A program made the position numbers and the translations under genes. The notes below the pieces were generated by a model, which saw only the letters and a list, made by a program, of their open reading frames with translations, had not been told where the DNA came from and made no database searches. This document shows, piece after piece, positions 1-13,109 of a stretch of 64,000 bases of DNA; position 1 is the first letter of the stretch; each line of letters opens with the position of its first letter. Source of the DNA: Emydura subglobosa (taxonomy: Eukaryota; Chordata; Testudines; Chelidae); NCBI GenBank assembly GCA_007922225.1, contig ML679970.1, positions 21,068,290-21,132,289 on the forward strand, given 5' to 3'.

Positions 1-727
1 AGCGGAGGAGTGGGGCAGGAATAGAAGGGGTGGGACGTGGGGGCAGAAACAAAGGTAGGGAAGGTGCAGGGCAGACAGATGAAGGCAGAAGGGAGCTGGG
101 GAGTGGGGGGCAGACGAGTGGAGGGGACGGGGTAGACAGGAAGGGGGAGGGGAAGGAAGGCGGTGGGGAGAGGGGATGTGGCGGGGCAGAGGGGAAGCGG
201 AAGAGAGGTGGTGGGGCAGACGAGGCGGGAAAGAGGCAGTGGGGCAGGATGTGGGGGGCAGACGGAAAGGGGGGGGTTGCTAAATTTCCCCCGGCGCCGG
301 CGTGGCGGAATTTGGGGCGGGGGGGGGGGACGCTGCTCCTCACGCAGGCGGGGCCGGGGGGGTGCAGTGGAGGGGCGAGGGAAGCTGCTTTCCTTTCGCC
401 CCTGACTGCGGGGGAGGTTGCGGCGGGTCCCGCCCTCACCCCTTGTGGCGGGGAGTCGCCGCTTTCCCCGCTCACGCTCTGTGCCGCGCGAGCCCCGCAG
501 CGCCCCCGCCCCTCCCTGTCCGCGAGCAGCGCCCGACGCCCACCTGCAGGGGCCGCAGCAGCTCCCGCTGCGCCCCGCTCGTGGCGGTGGGGTGGGTGTG
601 GGGCATGACCCAGCTCAGCGCGCGCCGGGTGACAGCTGGCAGGTCACCGCCGTATCCTCCCCTCCCAGGTGGCTCGAGGCAGAGCGGGGGCGGGCCGCCT
701 CGCTGCACACCCCACACGCGCCTTCCT

Positions 728-747
728 GGGGGGGGGGGGGGGGGGGG
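728..747 (+). repeat. Homopolymer run of 20 G
   Basis: An uninterrupted poly-G tract about 1.3 kb upstream of the H1-10 TATA box. Such runs are prone to length error in sequencing and can form G-quadruplexes, so the exact length should be treated with caution. Confidence 0.85.
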
Positions 748-2073
748 TGGAGGCGGCTGAGAAGGCTAGTGATTTTTCTGCCCGCACGGCCCATGCCCTC
801 TGCATCACCCCGGCCCGGCCCCCTGCCTGGGCAGTGCCTGCCTTCCCCAGGCGGAGCGCGTCGGAGGGGACCGAGTCCCCCGGTCCCCTCAGGAGCTGCA
901 GTGCCTGCAGTGTGCCCCGCGCCCCACAAGCCGGGGGGAGGAGGGGGGCGCCGCCGCCCCCTGCCAGCATCACGTGCGGGGAGATGGGGAAAGTGCCCGC
1001 CCGCCTGAAACAAAAGGCTCAGCTCCGCCGTGTCCCAAATTGTCCTAAATTCACCCGCCCCCCAGTGGGACGCGCCGGGGGAGGTGGGACACGATCTTTC
1101 CCCTTTCCCCGGCAGCCCCATAGGGCAACCCGCATCACTCTGTCCGTCCCTCACTGCCGATAGAGCAGGTAGCGCGCCCCGTCCCGTGGGCATGGCGCAG
1201 GAGTGCCCAGACACCCACGCGGGAGGGGGAGTAGCCCCGCTTTGCAGAGCGACGCACCAGACAGCTCTCCCCCTCGCAGCATGGTCCCGGCGATACACCC
1301 CCCCCCGCCTCGCTCCCCCACGGATGCCCCGGGACTCCCCCAGTCTGCAGCCCGCAGCCCTGCACCCTCCCTCGACCGCGACGGTCCGGGGCTCCTGCCT
1401 CCCCAGACCCCTGTATTTTAATGTAAGCGCCAGCAGCGCCTCCGCAGGGGGAGAGGGCGGCTAACCATCCCCAGACACACATGGGGTGAGGCCGCTCAGC
1501 TGCCCGGTGGGGGGTCCCTATAGCAGCAGGGTCCTGGGCGCGGAGACCCCAATGCTTCTGCGAACCTCGGCCCCTCCATATCTGGCGGGGACCCCCATGG
1601 AAGCGTCTCGCCCGCTCCGTGCTGCTGCTGTCGACCACGTGAGGGCGTCCAGTGTGTTAGTTACAACAAATTAACCCCGGGCCAGCTCAGCCGCCGGGGA
1701 ACCCCGCCGCCCGCAGAGGGGACCCAGCCCAGGTCCCCCCTCTTCGCTACCCAGCACGTGGGGTGGTGGGGCCGGGTGCCTCCGCCTGGGCAGTCCAGAC
1801 CCCCCTATTCGGGGCGCCCCCCTCCTCTCTCTCTCCCCAGCATAGGGTGCGCCCTTTAAATCGCCTCTGGGGGACCTTTTTCGGGCCCAGGGCGCCCCGG
1901 CTGCAGGACAGCGGGATCAAGCACCGTCAGGAGCAGAGTTCTGCGGGGCCGCCTCGGCTCTGGGCTGTCGGGCCTGGGCACTAGAGCCCCGCAAAGGGGC
2001 TCCAAAAAGCACAAGTTGGAGCTGGCCCTGGCCCAGGCTGTTGTTGTTCTCAACGTGGTCCGCTCATTGTGCA

Positions 2074-2080
2074 TATAAAG
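2074..2080 (+). promoter_or_regulatory. H1-10: TATA box of H1-10
   Basis: TATAAAG lies 214 bases before the H1-10 ATG in a GC-rich context, so transcription would start near 2104 and leave a 5' UTR of about 190 bases. A weak match to the H1 AC-box (AAAAGCACA) lies about 70 bases upstream, near 2005, but is not convincing. Confidence 0.7.
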
Positions 2081-2293
2081 AGCTGCCTCGGAGCCCGCCC
2101 AGGCAGCAGGCGGATCGCATCATCTCCGCGCGGGAGCGGAGCGAGCGGCTTCGGGTTCTCTGCTCGCAGCACCAGCCGCTCTCGTCCGCTCGAGCCCAAA
2201 GCAGGAACCGCGGCTCCGGCGCGTGTCCCTCGCTGCCCCGCTTTTGCCGCGGTCCCCTTTCCCTGCAGACGCTCCCCGCCCCTCCCAGCCAGC

Positions 2294-2956
2294 ATGTCGG
2301 TGGAGCTGGAAGAAGCCGACCTGCCTCTGACCGAGGCGGAGGAAGCGCCCCTGGCCCCGGAGAAGAAAGGGGCCGCCAAAAAAGCCAAGAGCGGGGGCTC
2401 GTCCCTGTCGCCTTCCAAGAAGAAGAAGAACAACAAGAAGAAGAACCAGCCGGGCAAGTACAGCCAGCTGGTGGTGGAGACCATCCGCAAGCTGGGCGAG
2501 CGCAACGGCTCCTCGCTGGCCAAGATCTACAATGAGGCCAAGAAGGTGGCCTGGTTCGACCAGCAGAACGGGCGGACCTACCTGAAGTACTCCATCAAGG
2601 CGCTGGTGCAGAACGACACCCTGCTGCAGGTCAAGGGCACCGGCGCCAACGGCTCCTTCAAGCTGAATCGGAAGAAGTTGGAAGGGGGCGGCGAGGGGGC
2701 CGCCGGCAGCAGCGCCCCGAAGTCCCACAAGAAGGTGGCGGCCTCCACCACCCGCCGGGCGGAGAAGAAGCCGGCCGCCAAGAGCAAGAAGCCCGAGAAG
2801 AAGTCGCACAAGAAAGGCGCCGGCAGCAGCAGCAGCGGCCCCGCCAGGAAAGACAAGGGCAAAGCCAAGAAGCCGACCAAGAAAGCCGCCTCGCCGGGGG
2901 GCAAGAAGGTGAAGAAGTCTGCAAAGCCCAAGGCGCTGAAGAGCAGGAAGGCGTGA
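2294..2956 (+). CDS. H1-10: Linker histone H1.10 (H1FX), single exon
   Basis: This encodes a 220-residue replication-independent linker histone that binds the nucleosome dyad and linker DNA in the nucleus. The N-terminus (MSVELEEA) and the winged-helix globular domain at about residues 51-127 (including [33 protein letters not shown] and [20 protein letters not shown]) match my memory of human H1-10 almost residue for residue. The tail, from about residue 128, is rich in Lys, Ala, Ser and Pro, as in the family. Human H1-10 is about 213 aa, so the length is normal. The start chosen is the ATG giving MSVELEE; an in-frame ATG at 2069 lies upstream of the TATA box and is unlikely to be transcribed. 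There is no intron. No histone stem-loop was seen after the stop, but an AATAAA lies at 3845, which fits a polyadenylated variant gene. The main alternative, another H1 subtype, is excluded by the globular sequence. Confidence 0.98.
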   Translation: MSVELEEADLPLTEAEEAPLAPEKKGAAKKAKSGGSSLSPSKKKKNNKKKNQPGKYSQLVVETIRKLGERNGSSLAKIYNEAKKVAWFDQQNGRTYLKYSIKALVQNDTLLQVKGTGANGSFKLNRKKLEGGGEGAAGSSAPKSHKKVAASTTRRAEKKPAAKSKKPEKKSHKKGAGSSSSGPARKDKGKAKKPTKKAASPGGKKVKKSAKPKALKSRKA

Positions 2957-3844
2957 GACAAGCGGGGGGAGCAGGGCGCCCCGCCACGTCGGTTGGGGCG
3001 GGGAGAGAGAGAGAGAGACCCTTTCCCGTCCCTTCCCCCCTCCCCAGCCGCCCAGGGCTTTGCGCCCCGAGACACGGACTCTGCTCTGCGGACAGCCCCG
3101 GGTTGTCCGCGTTGTGTGTGTATTGCTGGCCTCGCTCTGTAGCTGACGACGCGCGCAGGGACACAGGGTTTGCTGCCCCCCCCCCCAGCCGCGCAGCCCA
3201 TCCCGGCGGTTTTCGGAGCTGGACGGAGCGAGCCACCCCCGCCCCTCCGCAGCCCCAGATGTGCCGGGCTGGGCCCCGCCCGCCTTGTTTCCGTGGTAGC
3301 GGTGCCTGTTTTTCGAAGCCGCCTCTTCGCTTGTTTTTCTCCTGCTCCGCCCCCAGCAGGACGGGGGGGGGCGTGCCCCCCACGTGGCCGCGCAGCGCCC
3401 GCCGCCGGTACCCCCACCGTGGCTGCTCTGCAGCGGGGTGGGGGGGGGGGAGCGGTGGGGTGTTTTTGTGTGTGGCTACTCCAGAATGTTTCGAACTGGG
3501 CGGACGCCCTCCATTGGGTCTCGCTCCGGCGTCATGGAAACGAGCAGTGAGGCGCCAGTTTGCTACAGTGGCGTCTGGGGCCACCCGGGGCGACTGCCCG
3601 GCTGCCTTCCCTCCCCTCCCCCACCCCCGGTGAGCCCGCGCCGCGGAGCACGCAGACGGGCAGGGCTCGGCGTTCTGCGCGCGGGCCCACGCGACCCGAG
3701 CAGCAGTTCGACTGCCGCCGCCGTGCGAGTCCTGTCCCGCCGTTGCGGGGCTGACGCCGGTTGGGCTCGTGCCGGGGTTACCCGCCCCCGACGCGCTCGT
3801 ACCACGTGTTCAGGATGCAGCGTTAATTGCCTTTTCTGTTGTTC

Positions 3845-3850
3845 AATAAA
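3845..3850 (+). terminator. H1-10: Polyadenylation signal of H1-10
   Basis: A canonical AATAAA lies 889 bases after the H1-10 stop, in an A/T-rich patch that interrupts the GC-rich island and is followed by a T- and G-rich stretch. It is the first AATAAA downstream of the gene on this strand. It implies a 3' UTR of about 0.9 kb and a polyadenylated mRNA. Confidence 0.8.
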
Positions 3851-5402
3851 TCGTTTAAACCTTTGAATTGAGATTGGCTCTTCCTTGGTGTGGGGGCGGG
3901 GGGAGGGGCTGAGCGCGCGCGGGCGGGTCCATGTCGTCCGGGGGGGGGGGGAATGTGCTTGGCGTGTGAACGGAGACGGTGGGCGGGGGGGGAAACGGCT
4001 CCTCCAGCCCGGCCCGAGGGAGGCGGGGCGTGTCTCCCCTCCAACCACTTGGATTTCGAGACCTTTCCGCCCCTCGTCCCGCGCGCGTCTCTCGGGAGCG
4101 GAGCGCGTTGTCTCCCCGCCCCCTCCTGCGTGACCGTCCCTCTCTTCCCTTCCGTCCAGTAAAGCGGAGCCGCTGCGGGAGGAGAGCGAGCGCCAGAGCC
4201 GGGCCCCGTCCCAGCCTCTCCCCTCCCCCACCAGGCTCCAGCTTGTGAGGGGAACGAGCGAGCCCCCTCCCGCACCCCTTCGCGGGGCTGTGGAGCCGCT
4301 GCCCGGGCCCGGCCCTGCTTGGACCGTTCTTGGCAGGCACGTTACCGGGCTGCGACTGCGGCGGTGATGGCGCCTGGACGCTGTTGGGGAAAGGCCCTGG
4401 GGCTACTGGCTGGGAGAGCCCCGCTGTGCAGCAGGAAGGCGCCGCGCCCCGCCCCGCCTTAGGGGCATTAGTTCAATTTAATGACAGCAGGAGGGTAGCT
4501 CAGCAGACAGCATCACCCTCCCCGGGCAGTTCTCCCCCCCCCTTTGCCCCCCGTCCCCCATACCTCTTCCAGGCATGCCCCTACGCCCCCTTTGTGGTAC
4601 GTATCCCTGCCCCACCGGTTACCCCACCCCGCTGAAGCAGAGTCTCATGGTTACAGTCACCTCTCCTTTAATTAGAGAAGTCAGAGGAGGGGTTGGTTTA
4701 CCTCGCTGGTGGAGAATTCAGCAGCCCCCCTCCAGCCATCTTCACCTTACCCTGGGGGGCTGCTTCCTGGTGTGCACTAGTCAGAAGCTGGAGGCAACGC
4801 TTTACTAATCACTGCTTCATCTTCACTTTAGGAAGGTAGTCACAGCCCCACTGCCTTCCCACCACAGCATCAGAAGCGGATGTGACAGTAAGTGTAACTG
4901 CATAGTTTGAGCAGGATGTGTGCTTTACCGCAGCAGGTGTTCGAGTGAAGGCAGAATTGCACCACCATTCAGACTCCCCAGGGGTTGTCTCCACCCCCCC
5001 TCCTACTTGAGTCTGCAGGGAGGGAGTTTAGTAGCACTAGGACTGATCAAATTTTAGGCTTTACCAATAAAAAGACGAGGGAACCATGTCCCCCCCCCTC
5101 CCCCCCTCTGAAGGAGGCTCCAGTCACCAACATGGCCATGGAGATGGTTATTATCTTTTCCTGAAAGAAAAAGGCAGGAGGTCAGTGTTTTTTGACTATT
5201 CCCCCACCGCTGAACTGATGCCTTTCCTCATTACTTTCAAGGAGGATTTTACAACTGTAACATTACCAGGGACTTGCTCTCCACTCTACCTTAAGCAAAT
5301 ACTGTGCCTAATCACATTGTACCTTGACTGTACTACTTCTATAGAATTGTGTCTTCCCAGGCTGTGCTTTAAAACTTAGCCCACAACTACCCACGCTTCT
5401 TA

Positions 5403-5585
5403 GGCCATGTCTCTATGTATGGCATTGCAGCGTGTAAAACAAAAATAAGACCAACACTTCCCTGAGCAGGAGAAGCTCTGTGCACACAAGCACTTACATG
5501 GTGTAACTCTGTCACTCAGGGGCTGGAATATTCACACCCCTACCCAACCTAAATTTTGCCAATGTAGGCTGTAGTGTAGACCACC
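5403..5585. mobile_element. Harbinger-like MITE with TTA target duplication
   Basis: The 183-bp element is flanked on both sides by TTA (5400-5402 and 5586-5588). Its ends are imperfect inverted repeats: the left end reads GGCCATGTCT and the right end, read in reverse complement, GGTGGTCTACACTAC. A 3-bp TTA/TAA duplication is typical of PIF/Harbinger elements. It has no coding capacity and resembles the elements at 16759 and 34469. Confidence 0.6.
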
Positions 5586-7848
5586 TTACTCTCAGCCCTC
5601 TTGCACTAAACCATTTATCAGTAACAGACTGTGCACATTATTCCTCACACAACATCAGGGACATGCATGCACGGTTTTCCTTAGTTTGGCACCCAGGAAT
5701 AATACAAAATGGTTTTACTATGCATTGTTTTTTGGTAAGGTACAGGCAACTTGACATTTATCTACAGCTGCCCATTTACAGCCTACATCAGTAAAGTTGC
5801 TTAAATGTGAAGTTCTCAGAAAGAAGCCAGTTGCTTCAACCTCAAAAATTAAGAGTGGGTGGGAGATGTCTACAAAATAGAAAAGAAGAGGAGTGCAGGA
5901 CACCTACCTCTCAAATCCTATGTCCAATTCCCAGGCTTATGTGACCTCTGCCACCTGAAGACTATACTTCAACAAGCAACCACCCTCTATGCTGTATGAT
6001 GGACAGCTATGGACTATTACAATAGAATACTACTTTATATACAAAAGTAAGCTCTAGTCAGAACAGGAAAGGAGTATGAGGAAAAAAAAAAAGAAGAAAC
6101 CTACTAAAGAGGATAGCAGAAGGAAAGTTTCTTTATACATATCAATGGTCTCTTGTAAATAAGCAAGTGTCACCCTACTATAGGCTCCAGGCAAAAAAAA
6201 AAAAAAAGAAAAAAGGCCAGTTGGTGAGCTAGGATAGTATTTCTTAAATAATCATTAAGTGAAGGGAAAAATCAGTGTTAGGAGTCAGAACTTGTTTGAG
6301 AGAGTAATAAGCTTTCAGCATCCAAAGCTCCTACCAGAATCTGTTTTAGGAAGGACTGTGGGATGAAGTCTTCAGAGGCTGAAGAAATGTTGCTGGAAAG
6401 TAGTACATCCTTCTTTTTCTTCTCTAGGAGTTATCAAGGTAGAAATTTTTCATTAGAAATTCAGCTCTTTTCTAACTTGAAATAGAAGAGTCACAAGAAC
6501 AAGAGGGGTTTTTAGGTAGACTGTTGAAAGTTCTGTGATTTGAGTTTATTTTTTTTAAAACATTTGTTTAACTTTTGATCAACATTTTAGAGAAAATGTA
6601 TGTTAAAGATTCAACAACCCTGTTCCTGGTCATGTAAGAGGTGGGAAGCTCATAATATCTATCCAAGATGTTTTTCCTCAAAACCAGGGGAACAAAAGGT
6701 GATGTTCCTGCTTTTTAAGGGTTTGGCTACAAGGGAAAGTTGCACCAGTTTAATTTTAAACCAGTGTGAACTTCTGCATTGGTTTGAGTGTGGTTTATTT
6801 GCACTTTAATCTTAATCCTGTTCCCACATAAGCCCTCGAAAATAAAATTCTAAGAGAGCTAGTACTTTCAGTCCAGTTCATGGTTTATTATTTATATGAC
6901 AGATATGGACAGCCACCAGGAAAGCAGAGCTCGCTAGATATACAGTATAATTCCTTCACATAATGACCGTGCCAATCTCCCTAGCATCATAATGCCTATG
7001 ATTAAAGCCACACAGAAATCAGCAGAAAGACATCCCGATCCCTCTGATTGGCATCAACAAGCTTTGGATCAAGACCTAGGAGCTTACTTCACAAGAGCAA
7101 CCCCCCAGTTAGCACCGTTGCTGTCATCTCAACAGAGACTGCACTCCCCCTCTCACCTGCAGGCAAGGACAGGCCCATTGATAGGACCGCACAGGGAAGA
7201 CATTACTACAGCCATACATGGAAACCCAAGTCGGGCCAGGATATCACTGGGCTAGGCACTGTCCAACAGAACAAATCGATTATCCCTGCCTCAAAGAGAC
7301 AGCAGCTGGAGAGAGACAGGGAAAGCAAAAAGAAACAATGATAGAAGACTTGCGCTGTCACTGGCCATGGTGTATATAATCTGTGAACAGACAGGACTGT
7401 AATCTGCTAGACAATCCCACACAACAGCACAGATGCCCAGAAAGTGACTAGGTGAAATTGGTCCTTCCTTACTCGTCATAGCTTCTCCTGTTGTGGCCCT
7501 CTGCCACAACTTGTACTCTTTGTGGTACAACTACACAGAACGGGGGGTGAATTCTATTCTGCCTCATCAATGAAGTTATCAGCTAAATACTAATTACAGA
7601 ATCTTTATAACTGATACTCATAAGAACATAGCTTGATTTTCCAGTCTCAGGTGGAGTTGTAGAGCTAGTGGATATAAACCTGCAATGATGGAGAGGACAA
7701 GACACAAAAGATTTACTAGTTTAAGTCAGTCACTTCAGTCCATTCTCCTAATGCAGCCTTCAGTTTTATCTACCAGCTACCAAGTTTTAGTATGGTGCTA
7801 TAAAAGCACCAGTCTTAGAAGCAGATCTGGGTAGTTTTCTTAATAGGG

Positions 7849-7937
7849 CCCAAATCCTCAAAGGTGTTTGGGCACCCATCTCCCACTGAAATCAATGGGA
7901 GTTCAGCACCTAAATACCCTTGAGGATCTCAGCCTGA
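7849..7937. repeat. Ancient amniote interspersed repeat fragment
   Basis: Contains the words AAATCAATGGGAGTTCAG and CTTGAGGATCTCAGCCTGA, which belong to a short repeat type seen many times in sauropsid genomes. Related TTGACTTCAATGG cores occur at about 22743 and 54421 in this window. The family was not determined. Confidence 0.45.
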
Positions 7938-8542
7938 CAATCAGCTGACCACCAGTCATTTGACCATGGTCAAATACAGTCAAGTATTCCAGCAAGAATG
8001 CCCTGATGTAGGGAGCAGCCTCCTTTTTTGATTGCATCATAGTGCTAATTCTTTCATTTTTAGAATGTAATTGTTTTGCATTTTTCTGAGTTAAAATAAC
8101 TCACTTAACTTACTAGACATAACTATTAAGGCTAAGTCTTCTGGAGACCATAGACGCTTACTCTTATTTGTTACCATTTTAATATATTAGTGCTTTAAAA
8201 TATTTGACCAACATTTGACTTGTCAAATGCCCAACCCTAATCTGGCCCCAGATGACAATGCAAATTTTTGCAGTATTAAAAGGTCACCATTAATCTGAAA
8301 TCTAATCAATTTTAGAAGTAGTTTCAGGTGTCAGACCTGTCCAATCTCTGCTTTTCCTGTTAATGGAACTTTTTTCCTCCCATGTTGCTCTGTGAGATCC
8401 CCACAAATAGGCAGGAAACTAACTGTGATCATAAAACACTGCCAACTGCACAAGACAGACTAGAGGAAATGGGGGGGAATTCTCTCTCCTCTTTGAATGA
8501 TTAAAAATAAATCTTACCAGTTACTTATATGATTATGTAGAG

Positions 8543-9480
8543 TTCATAGATTCCAAGGCCAGAAGTGACCACTGCGATCATCTATTCCCACATCCTGTAT
8601 CGAAAACTCAGAACTTCCCCACAATACTTCCTAGAGCAGATCTTTTACGGAAGGAGCCAATCTTAATTTAAAAATTTTAGTGATGGAGACTCCACCACAA
8701 CCCATCTGCAAATTGTTCCAATGGATAAATTACTCTCACCTTTACAAATTACACCTTGTTTCCAGTCTGAATTTGTCTACCTTCAGTTTCCAACTAATGG
8801 ATTGTGTAATAGCTTTCTCTGTTACACTGAAGAGCCCATTATTAAATATTTGTGCCTTGTGTAGGTAATTTAGACTGTAATCAAGTCACCCCTTAACCTT
8901 CTTTTGTTAAACTAAATAGATTGAGCTCTTTGAATCTGTCACTATAAGGCATGTTTTTAATCCTTCACTCAATCTTGTAGCTCTTCTCTGAACCTTCTCC
9001 AATCTGTCAACATCCTTCTTCAGTTGTGGATACCAGAACTGGACATGGTATTACAGTAGCCGTCATAATATAGACATGTAAAATAACCTCTCCACTCCTA
9101 CTCAAGATTCCCGTTTTTGCATCCCAGGACCGCATTAGCTGCTTTGGCCACAGCATCGCACTGGAAGGTCACATTCGGATGATTATGCACCAGGACCCCC
9201 AAATCTTTTTCAATCACTGTTTTCCTGGAGAGTGTCTGCTCCCCCATCCTGTGAGTATGGCCTACATTCTTTGTTTTTAGCAGTGTAAAAACATTGTTTG
9301 CTGCACCCAGTTTATAAAGTGATCTAAAGCCTTTTGTCCTTTGTTATTTACCACTTCCCCAATTTTTGGGTCCTCTGCAAACTTAATCAGTGAAGATGGT
9401 GTTTTTTTCCAGTTCATTGATAAAGATGTTAAGTAGCATAGGGCCAAGAACCAATCCCTGTGGGACCCCTCTCAAAACAC
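8543..9480 (-). mobile_element. CR1 LINE fragment, 3' portion
   Basis: The + strand shows the reverse complement of a CR1 3' end. It starts with TTCATAGATTCCAAGGCC and runs on through the reverse-transcriptase C-terminal region, with words such as CTTCTTCAGTTGTGGATACC, AACTTAATCAGTGAAGATGG and CCAATCCCTGTGGGACCCC. It is truncated at the 5' side and has many stop codons, so it is inactive. Confidence 0.85.
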
Positions 9481-12400
9481 CCCCCTAAAGTACAGAAAAG
9501 CAATTAAGTTGATGTGTTTTTAAGTGGTTATTGGCAAGCGAGGGAGATGGCTAGAAGGAAATCAGTCCCTTGCTGATAAGGTTTGCAGTATCAAACAGCA
9601 TCCATCATGGAGATGATTGGAAGGGGAAGCAATTGGGCAAGACCAGCCTAAACTACTTCATCCAAGGAGAGAAAACTACTACTGTGCCCTATAATTGGCT
9701 GAGGCCCATAAAGAGATGGTGCCACAACTAACGTAGTCACAGATGCATTTAGTACCCTTGCCCTTTTGAAATCCTATTTTCATTAAAAGAATTTACATTT
9801 GGTCCAAGCTTTTATGTAGCACAGGCCCTAGAAGTGCTCTGGAGCACTTGAAACCCGCACACTGCAACACTAAGAAGGTCAAAGTGAAACCGACTCCCCT
9901 GATCTTCACTATCATTGCCCAATCTGAGAGAAATGCAGCAAGTCACTAGTCCCCCTCTGTAGAGTCTTCGCTTTTAATAATTTAAGGAGCCTACACAGAC
10001 AGTTCAGTTTAGTGTTAGAAATGTTTTCCTTTAAGTGCAGGCAGCATCTTGCTGCTTCAGCTCCTTTAATAAGAAGTTCCCTGATAAGAAGTGCTGGGTT
10101 GACAGTCCTGTAGCCTGAAGTCCACTGCACAGAAGAGAGAACAGTGGTTAGGTCTCTTTGTACCAGGGGGCTTCAACAGCCCCCCCCCCAGAGGGACACT
10201 CTAAAAGAGCTAGATCTCTACAGCCTGCTTAGACCTTGGGAAGTTTACTGAGATCAACCACAAGGTTTGCATTAGCAAAAGGACAGAGACCAGCAATTTG
10301 GTTCACAGAAGCCATTAAAGAGATGTTGGTTACAAGCTTTCACCACCACCAGGCTTGCAATCCATAGGTTGAAGGTTCTGCTGTATTACTAATCCCCAGA
10401 ACTACCTGTATCGAGTCCACCACTCTAGCTATTGTTTTTGGCTAGGAAGACAGGCTGGTGGGTTGTTGCAAATGAAACCTCAAAAGTTAGACTATCAAGA
10501 CTGATTTGATACATTTCTTATACTCAGTGCATGAGTAAGCATTAGTTTTATAAGGGGGTGGTTTCCATTATAAAGATATTCATATGTGCCGTAAGATTTA
10601 TACACTACTCATAAAACGACATTTCACTACTGGTAAATTAATTAGCATTTGGTGCACCTTAGAGACTTCCTTGGCCAAGACTGAGTGGATTTCACTTGTG
10701 TTATTTTGTGATAGTCTTCCATGGTACTTGGACTACCAGTTGAAGTCACTCAACTATAAAAATCTGGCAGTTAAAAAAAAAAAAAAAAGTTTTTTAAAGT
10801 AGATTTGGAATAATGTTTGTAATCCAAAATTGCATAGAAGTTACTGGACTAGTGAGGACTGGGATGGAGGGTTTAAATAGCCACAAGTGTACCTATACTA
10901 AAACCAAAACCCAGCTAATAAAATAAAAAAAAACAATCACCCGCTCTTATCAAACTCTAATATGTCTGTTAAGAACACATGAGCCTGCCTTCTACTGGAC
11001 ACAAGAGAAACCAAGACTTCTCTAAAATGAAGCAGCTAAGTAGGTGGCTAGTAAGGCACTTCTGACATTTACCTAGAATTTAAGTGACTCAAGTTTTCAT
11101 TATTGCCCCCCTCCCTCCATTCCCAGGTTTCCAATGCTCATTCCTTCAATTGTTTGTTACACACATTTGTGGCATCCTGTCCTAAACTGTCAGTTCTTTA
11201 CAGCAGGGATTGTCTTATTTGTGTTTGTATAATGCCCAGAGCAATGGCACCCCATCCTGACTGATGCTAGTGGAATACAAATAAATAAGTTGCTTGATAT
11301 CTGCTATTCACAGGCTCTTTAAAGACAGCCAGCATTTTTTCAAGCTTGCCTGTGTCATCCTCCCCCCACATCCCTTCCTTTGTTTTCAATTTCCACCCTT
11401 TCCCTGCCCAATGGAAGAGAAAGAGTCAGGGTTACAAGTTTTACCTTTCGTGGCTTTGCAAAATTACATCCTAGATGTCTCTTGGTATACATAGTCAGTT
11501 CTCCGTAGAAGTACAAGGGGAAAAGGTATATGAAACTTAAGTCTGCACAGGAGCTGAATTTCACTGCGGGGAATGGATCAAAATCAAAACCATCTCAGGC
11601 CTCTTATCAAACAACCAATTACGCGTCCAGTTCAGCTTTGCTTTTCCTTTGCAGGTCACACCATCTGAGGGAAATTCAAGTTCTTTGTATTTGCCTAGCT
11701 GGCTGGGTCATCATGTTGTCAACAATGGGGAGAAAAATCTGGAAGACTATCATGTTCGTTCACACAGACAGGTGAGGGGATCAATCGGGGTGAATGGGTA
11801 AATATAACTCCCATTGCAACTGATTGGGATTGCTGGACTAAGTCAGACATCTCCCCCAGTCCCTTCCCATCTCTTCCAGGAAGACAGAAGCCCAAATACA
11901 AAGTTACTGTAATAAGAAGAGATCCACATGTTTTCACAGATAAAACAATTCCAATGCAAGCAAGTTAATTGATGTGGTGATAACAGACAGCAAGTTTGAC
12001 ATGCATTCAATACTGAAGCAGTTTAATCAGATTTTGGGTTTGCATTGTTCTTTATCACAAGTTCTGCATTTTCTAAGAAATACAAAGCAATCTCCTTTAA
12101 TTTGTACAGAATGCTGTTCCTAGAGAAACAAAAGAACACAAGACACTAAGATACAGAGACATTTTATAATCTCCACTCTTTAAACAGTGGTTTGTATGTA
12201 AAGAAAAACACCTAACTCCCTCCTCCATCCACCCCAGTATGGCTTAATGCTCAGTTTACAGAAGGAAAAAAATCCAAGTTGGTCCAGTGCAACCGCAGTA
12301 AGATACAGCTGCCCAGAAACAAGGTTTTTCCCCAGGCCTGCACCGAGGAGCCGTAAGGGAGGGGGGAGGGGAAGAAGGACCACAGAATTGCCAAGACAGT

Positions 12401-12949
12401 CAATGACATATCAAGTTCTACTTCTCCATTATCGCTAGTCTAGTAACACATCTTTTCCACATTCTACAATGGAGTGAAAAGACCCTTCATAAAACCACTT
12501 ACAGGCATCCAAATTCATCTACTCTAGATAATAATATAACTGAGTCAGAGCCAGCAAGTTACTTCATCCACAAAATTAAGAGCTGATTTGATAGGTGGAC
12601 CACATGCTACTTACAGCACAGCACAGTTGCCCATTGTACTTTAATAAGATTATGAAGTTCTACTGTCCAACAGCCCAGACACTGCTGCATGCACATGATT
12701 CTATCAACCTTCCACATAAACAAGCTGCCCTCACAATAGGGAACAAGGTGGCTCTTTATACCAATTTCTATAAGATCACAGGTACTGTGTGTCACAGGGA
12801 CTGCTAGGCTTACTTTCATGCTCATACATTATCCAAATAGCCATTTAACAAACACCACTATATATTAACTATATTTGCTTCATATAAATTAAAAAAAAAA
12901 ATAATAATCCATTAAGGAGGATTACAGTTAACAGATGTATAATTAGCAC
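9481..12949. other. Intergenic DNA, no gene seen
   Basis: A/T-rich sequence between the CR1 and the end of the H2A gene. It holds an L2-like tail at about 11190-11290, an A-run at about 10772-10788 and a few short open frames without recognisable motifs. I see no gene. Confidence 0.65.
11190..11290 (+). repeat. L2-like LINE tail
   Basis: Matches the pattern of other copies in this window: a CAGGGA-type word, TTTGTATAATGCCCAGAGCAA, then AATACAAATAAATAA. Related copies lie near 27105, 33340, 46770 and 55043. L2-like is my best family guess. Confidence 0.5.
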
Positions 12950-12955
12950 TTTATT
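12950..12955 (-). terminator. Candidate polyadenylation signal of the H2A gene
   Basis: TTTATT on + reads AATAAA on -, about 1.46 kb after the H2A stop. It is the first clean AATAAA I see downstream on that strand. Since no histone stem-loop was found after the stop, polyadenylation is the likely 3' end mode. The distance makes the assignment tentative. Confidence 0.45.
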
Positions 12956-13087
12956 TTAAGAACCAGAAGTAGTGATGAACAAAAACACTGCATGTCATTA
13001 TAAAGTGCAATTAGGGTACAAGCTCTAAATCTCAATAAAATAAGAGGTTCTGCAACATAAAACTATTACTCTGACCAGAGGAGGAGG

Positions 13088-13109
13088 AGGGGGAGGGGGG
13101 GGGGGGAAA
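13088..13109. repeat. Purine-rich simple repeat
   Basis: A GGAGGA tract runs into a G-run and GGGAAAAG in the inferred H2A 3' UTR. It is low-complexity sequence without coding meaning. Confidence 0.5.

Larger units (their letters stand above)
1..4450. other. CpG-rich island around H1-10
   Basis: The sequence is extremely rich in G, C and CpG from the window edge to about 4450, then drops to average composition. Bases 1-350 are a G- and purine-rich imperfect repeat of GGGGCAG/GGAAG-type words. A run of 20 G lies at 728-747. H1-10 is the only supported gene inside. Many long open frames here, on both strands, are composition artefacts without recognisable protein motifs. Confidence 0.8.
4451..8542. 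other. Intergenic DNA, no gene seen
   Basis: Between the H1-10 island and the CR1 element I see no gene. The stretch holds one Harbinger-like MITE (5403-5585), short A-runs near 6083 and 6194, and an amniote interspersed repeat at about 7849-7937. The short open frames here show no protein family motif. Confidence 0.7.

Noticed and set aside
30..1638. Several overlapping open frames of 80-230 residues on both strands upstream of H1-10
   Set aside because: They are Gly-, Pro-, Arg-rich, overlap one another and have no recognisable domain. In a region this GC-rich, stop codons are rare by chance.
2120..3584. Long antisense open frames across H1-10 (up to 308 residues)
   Set aside because: They mirror the codon bias of the Lys/Ala-rich histone and give low-complexity products.
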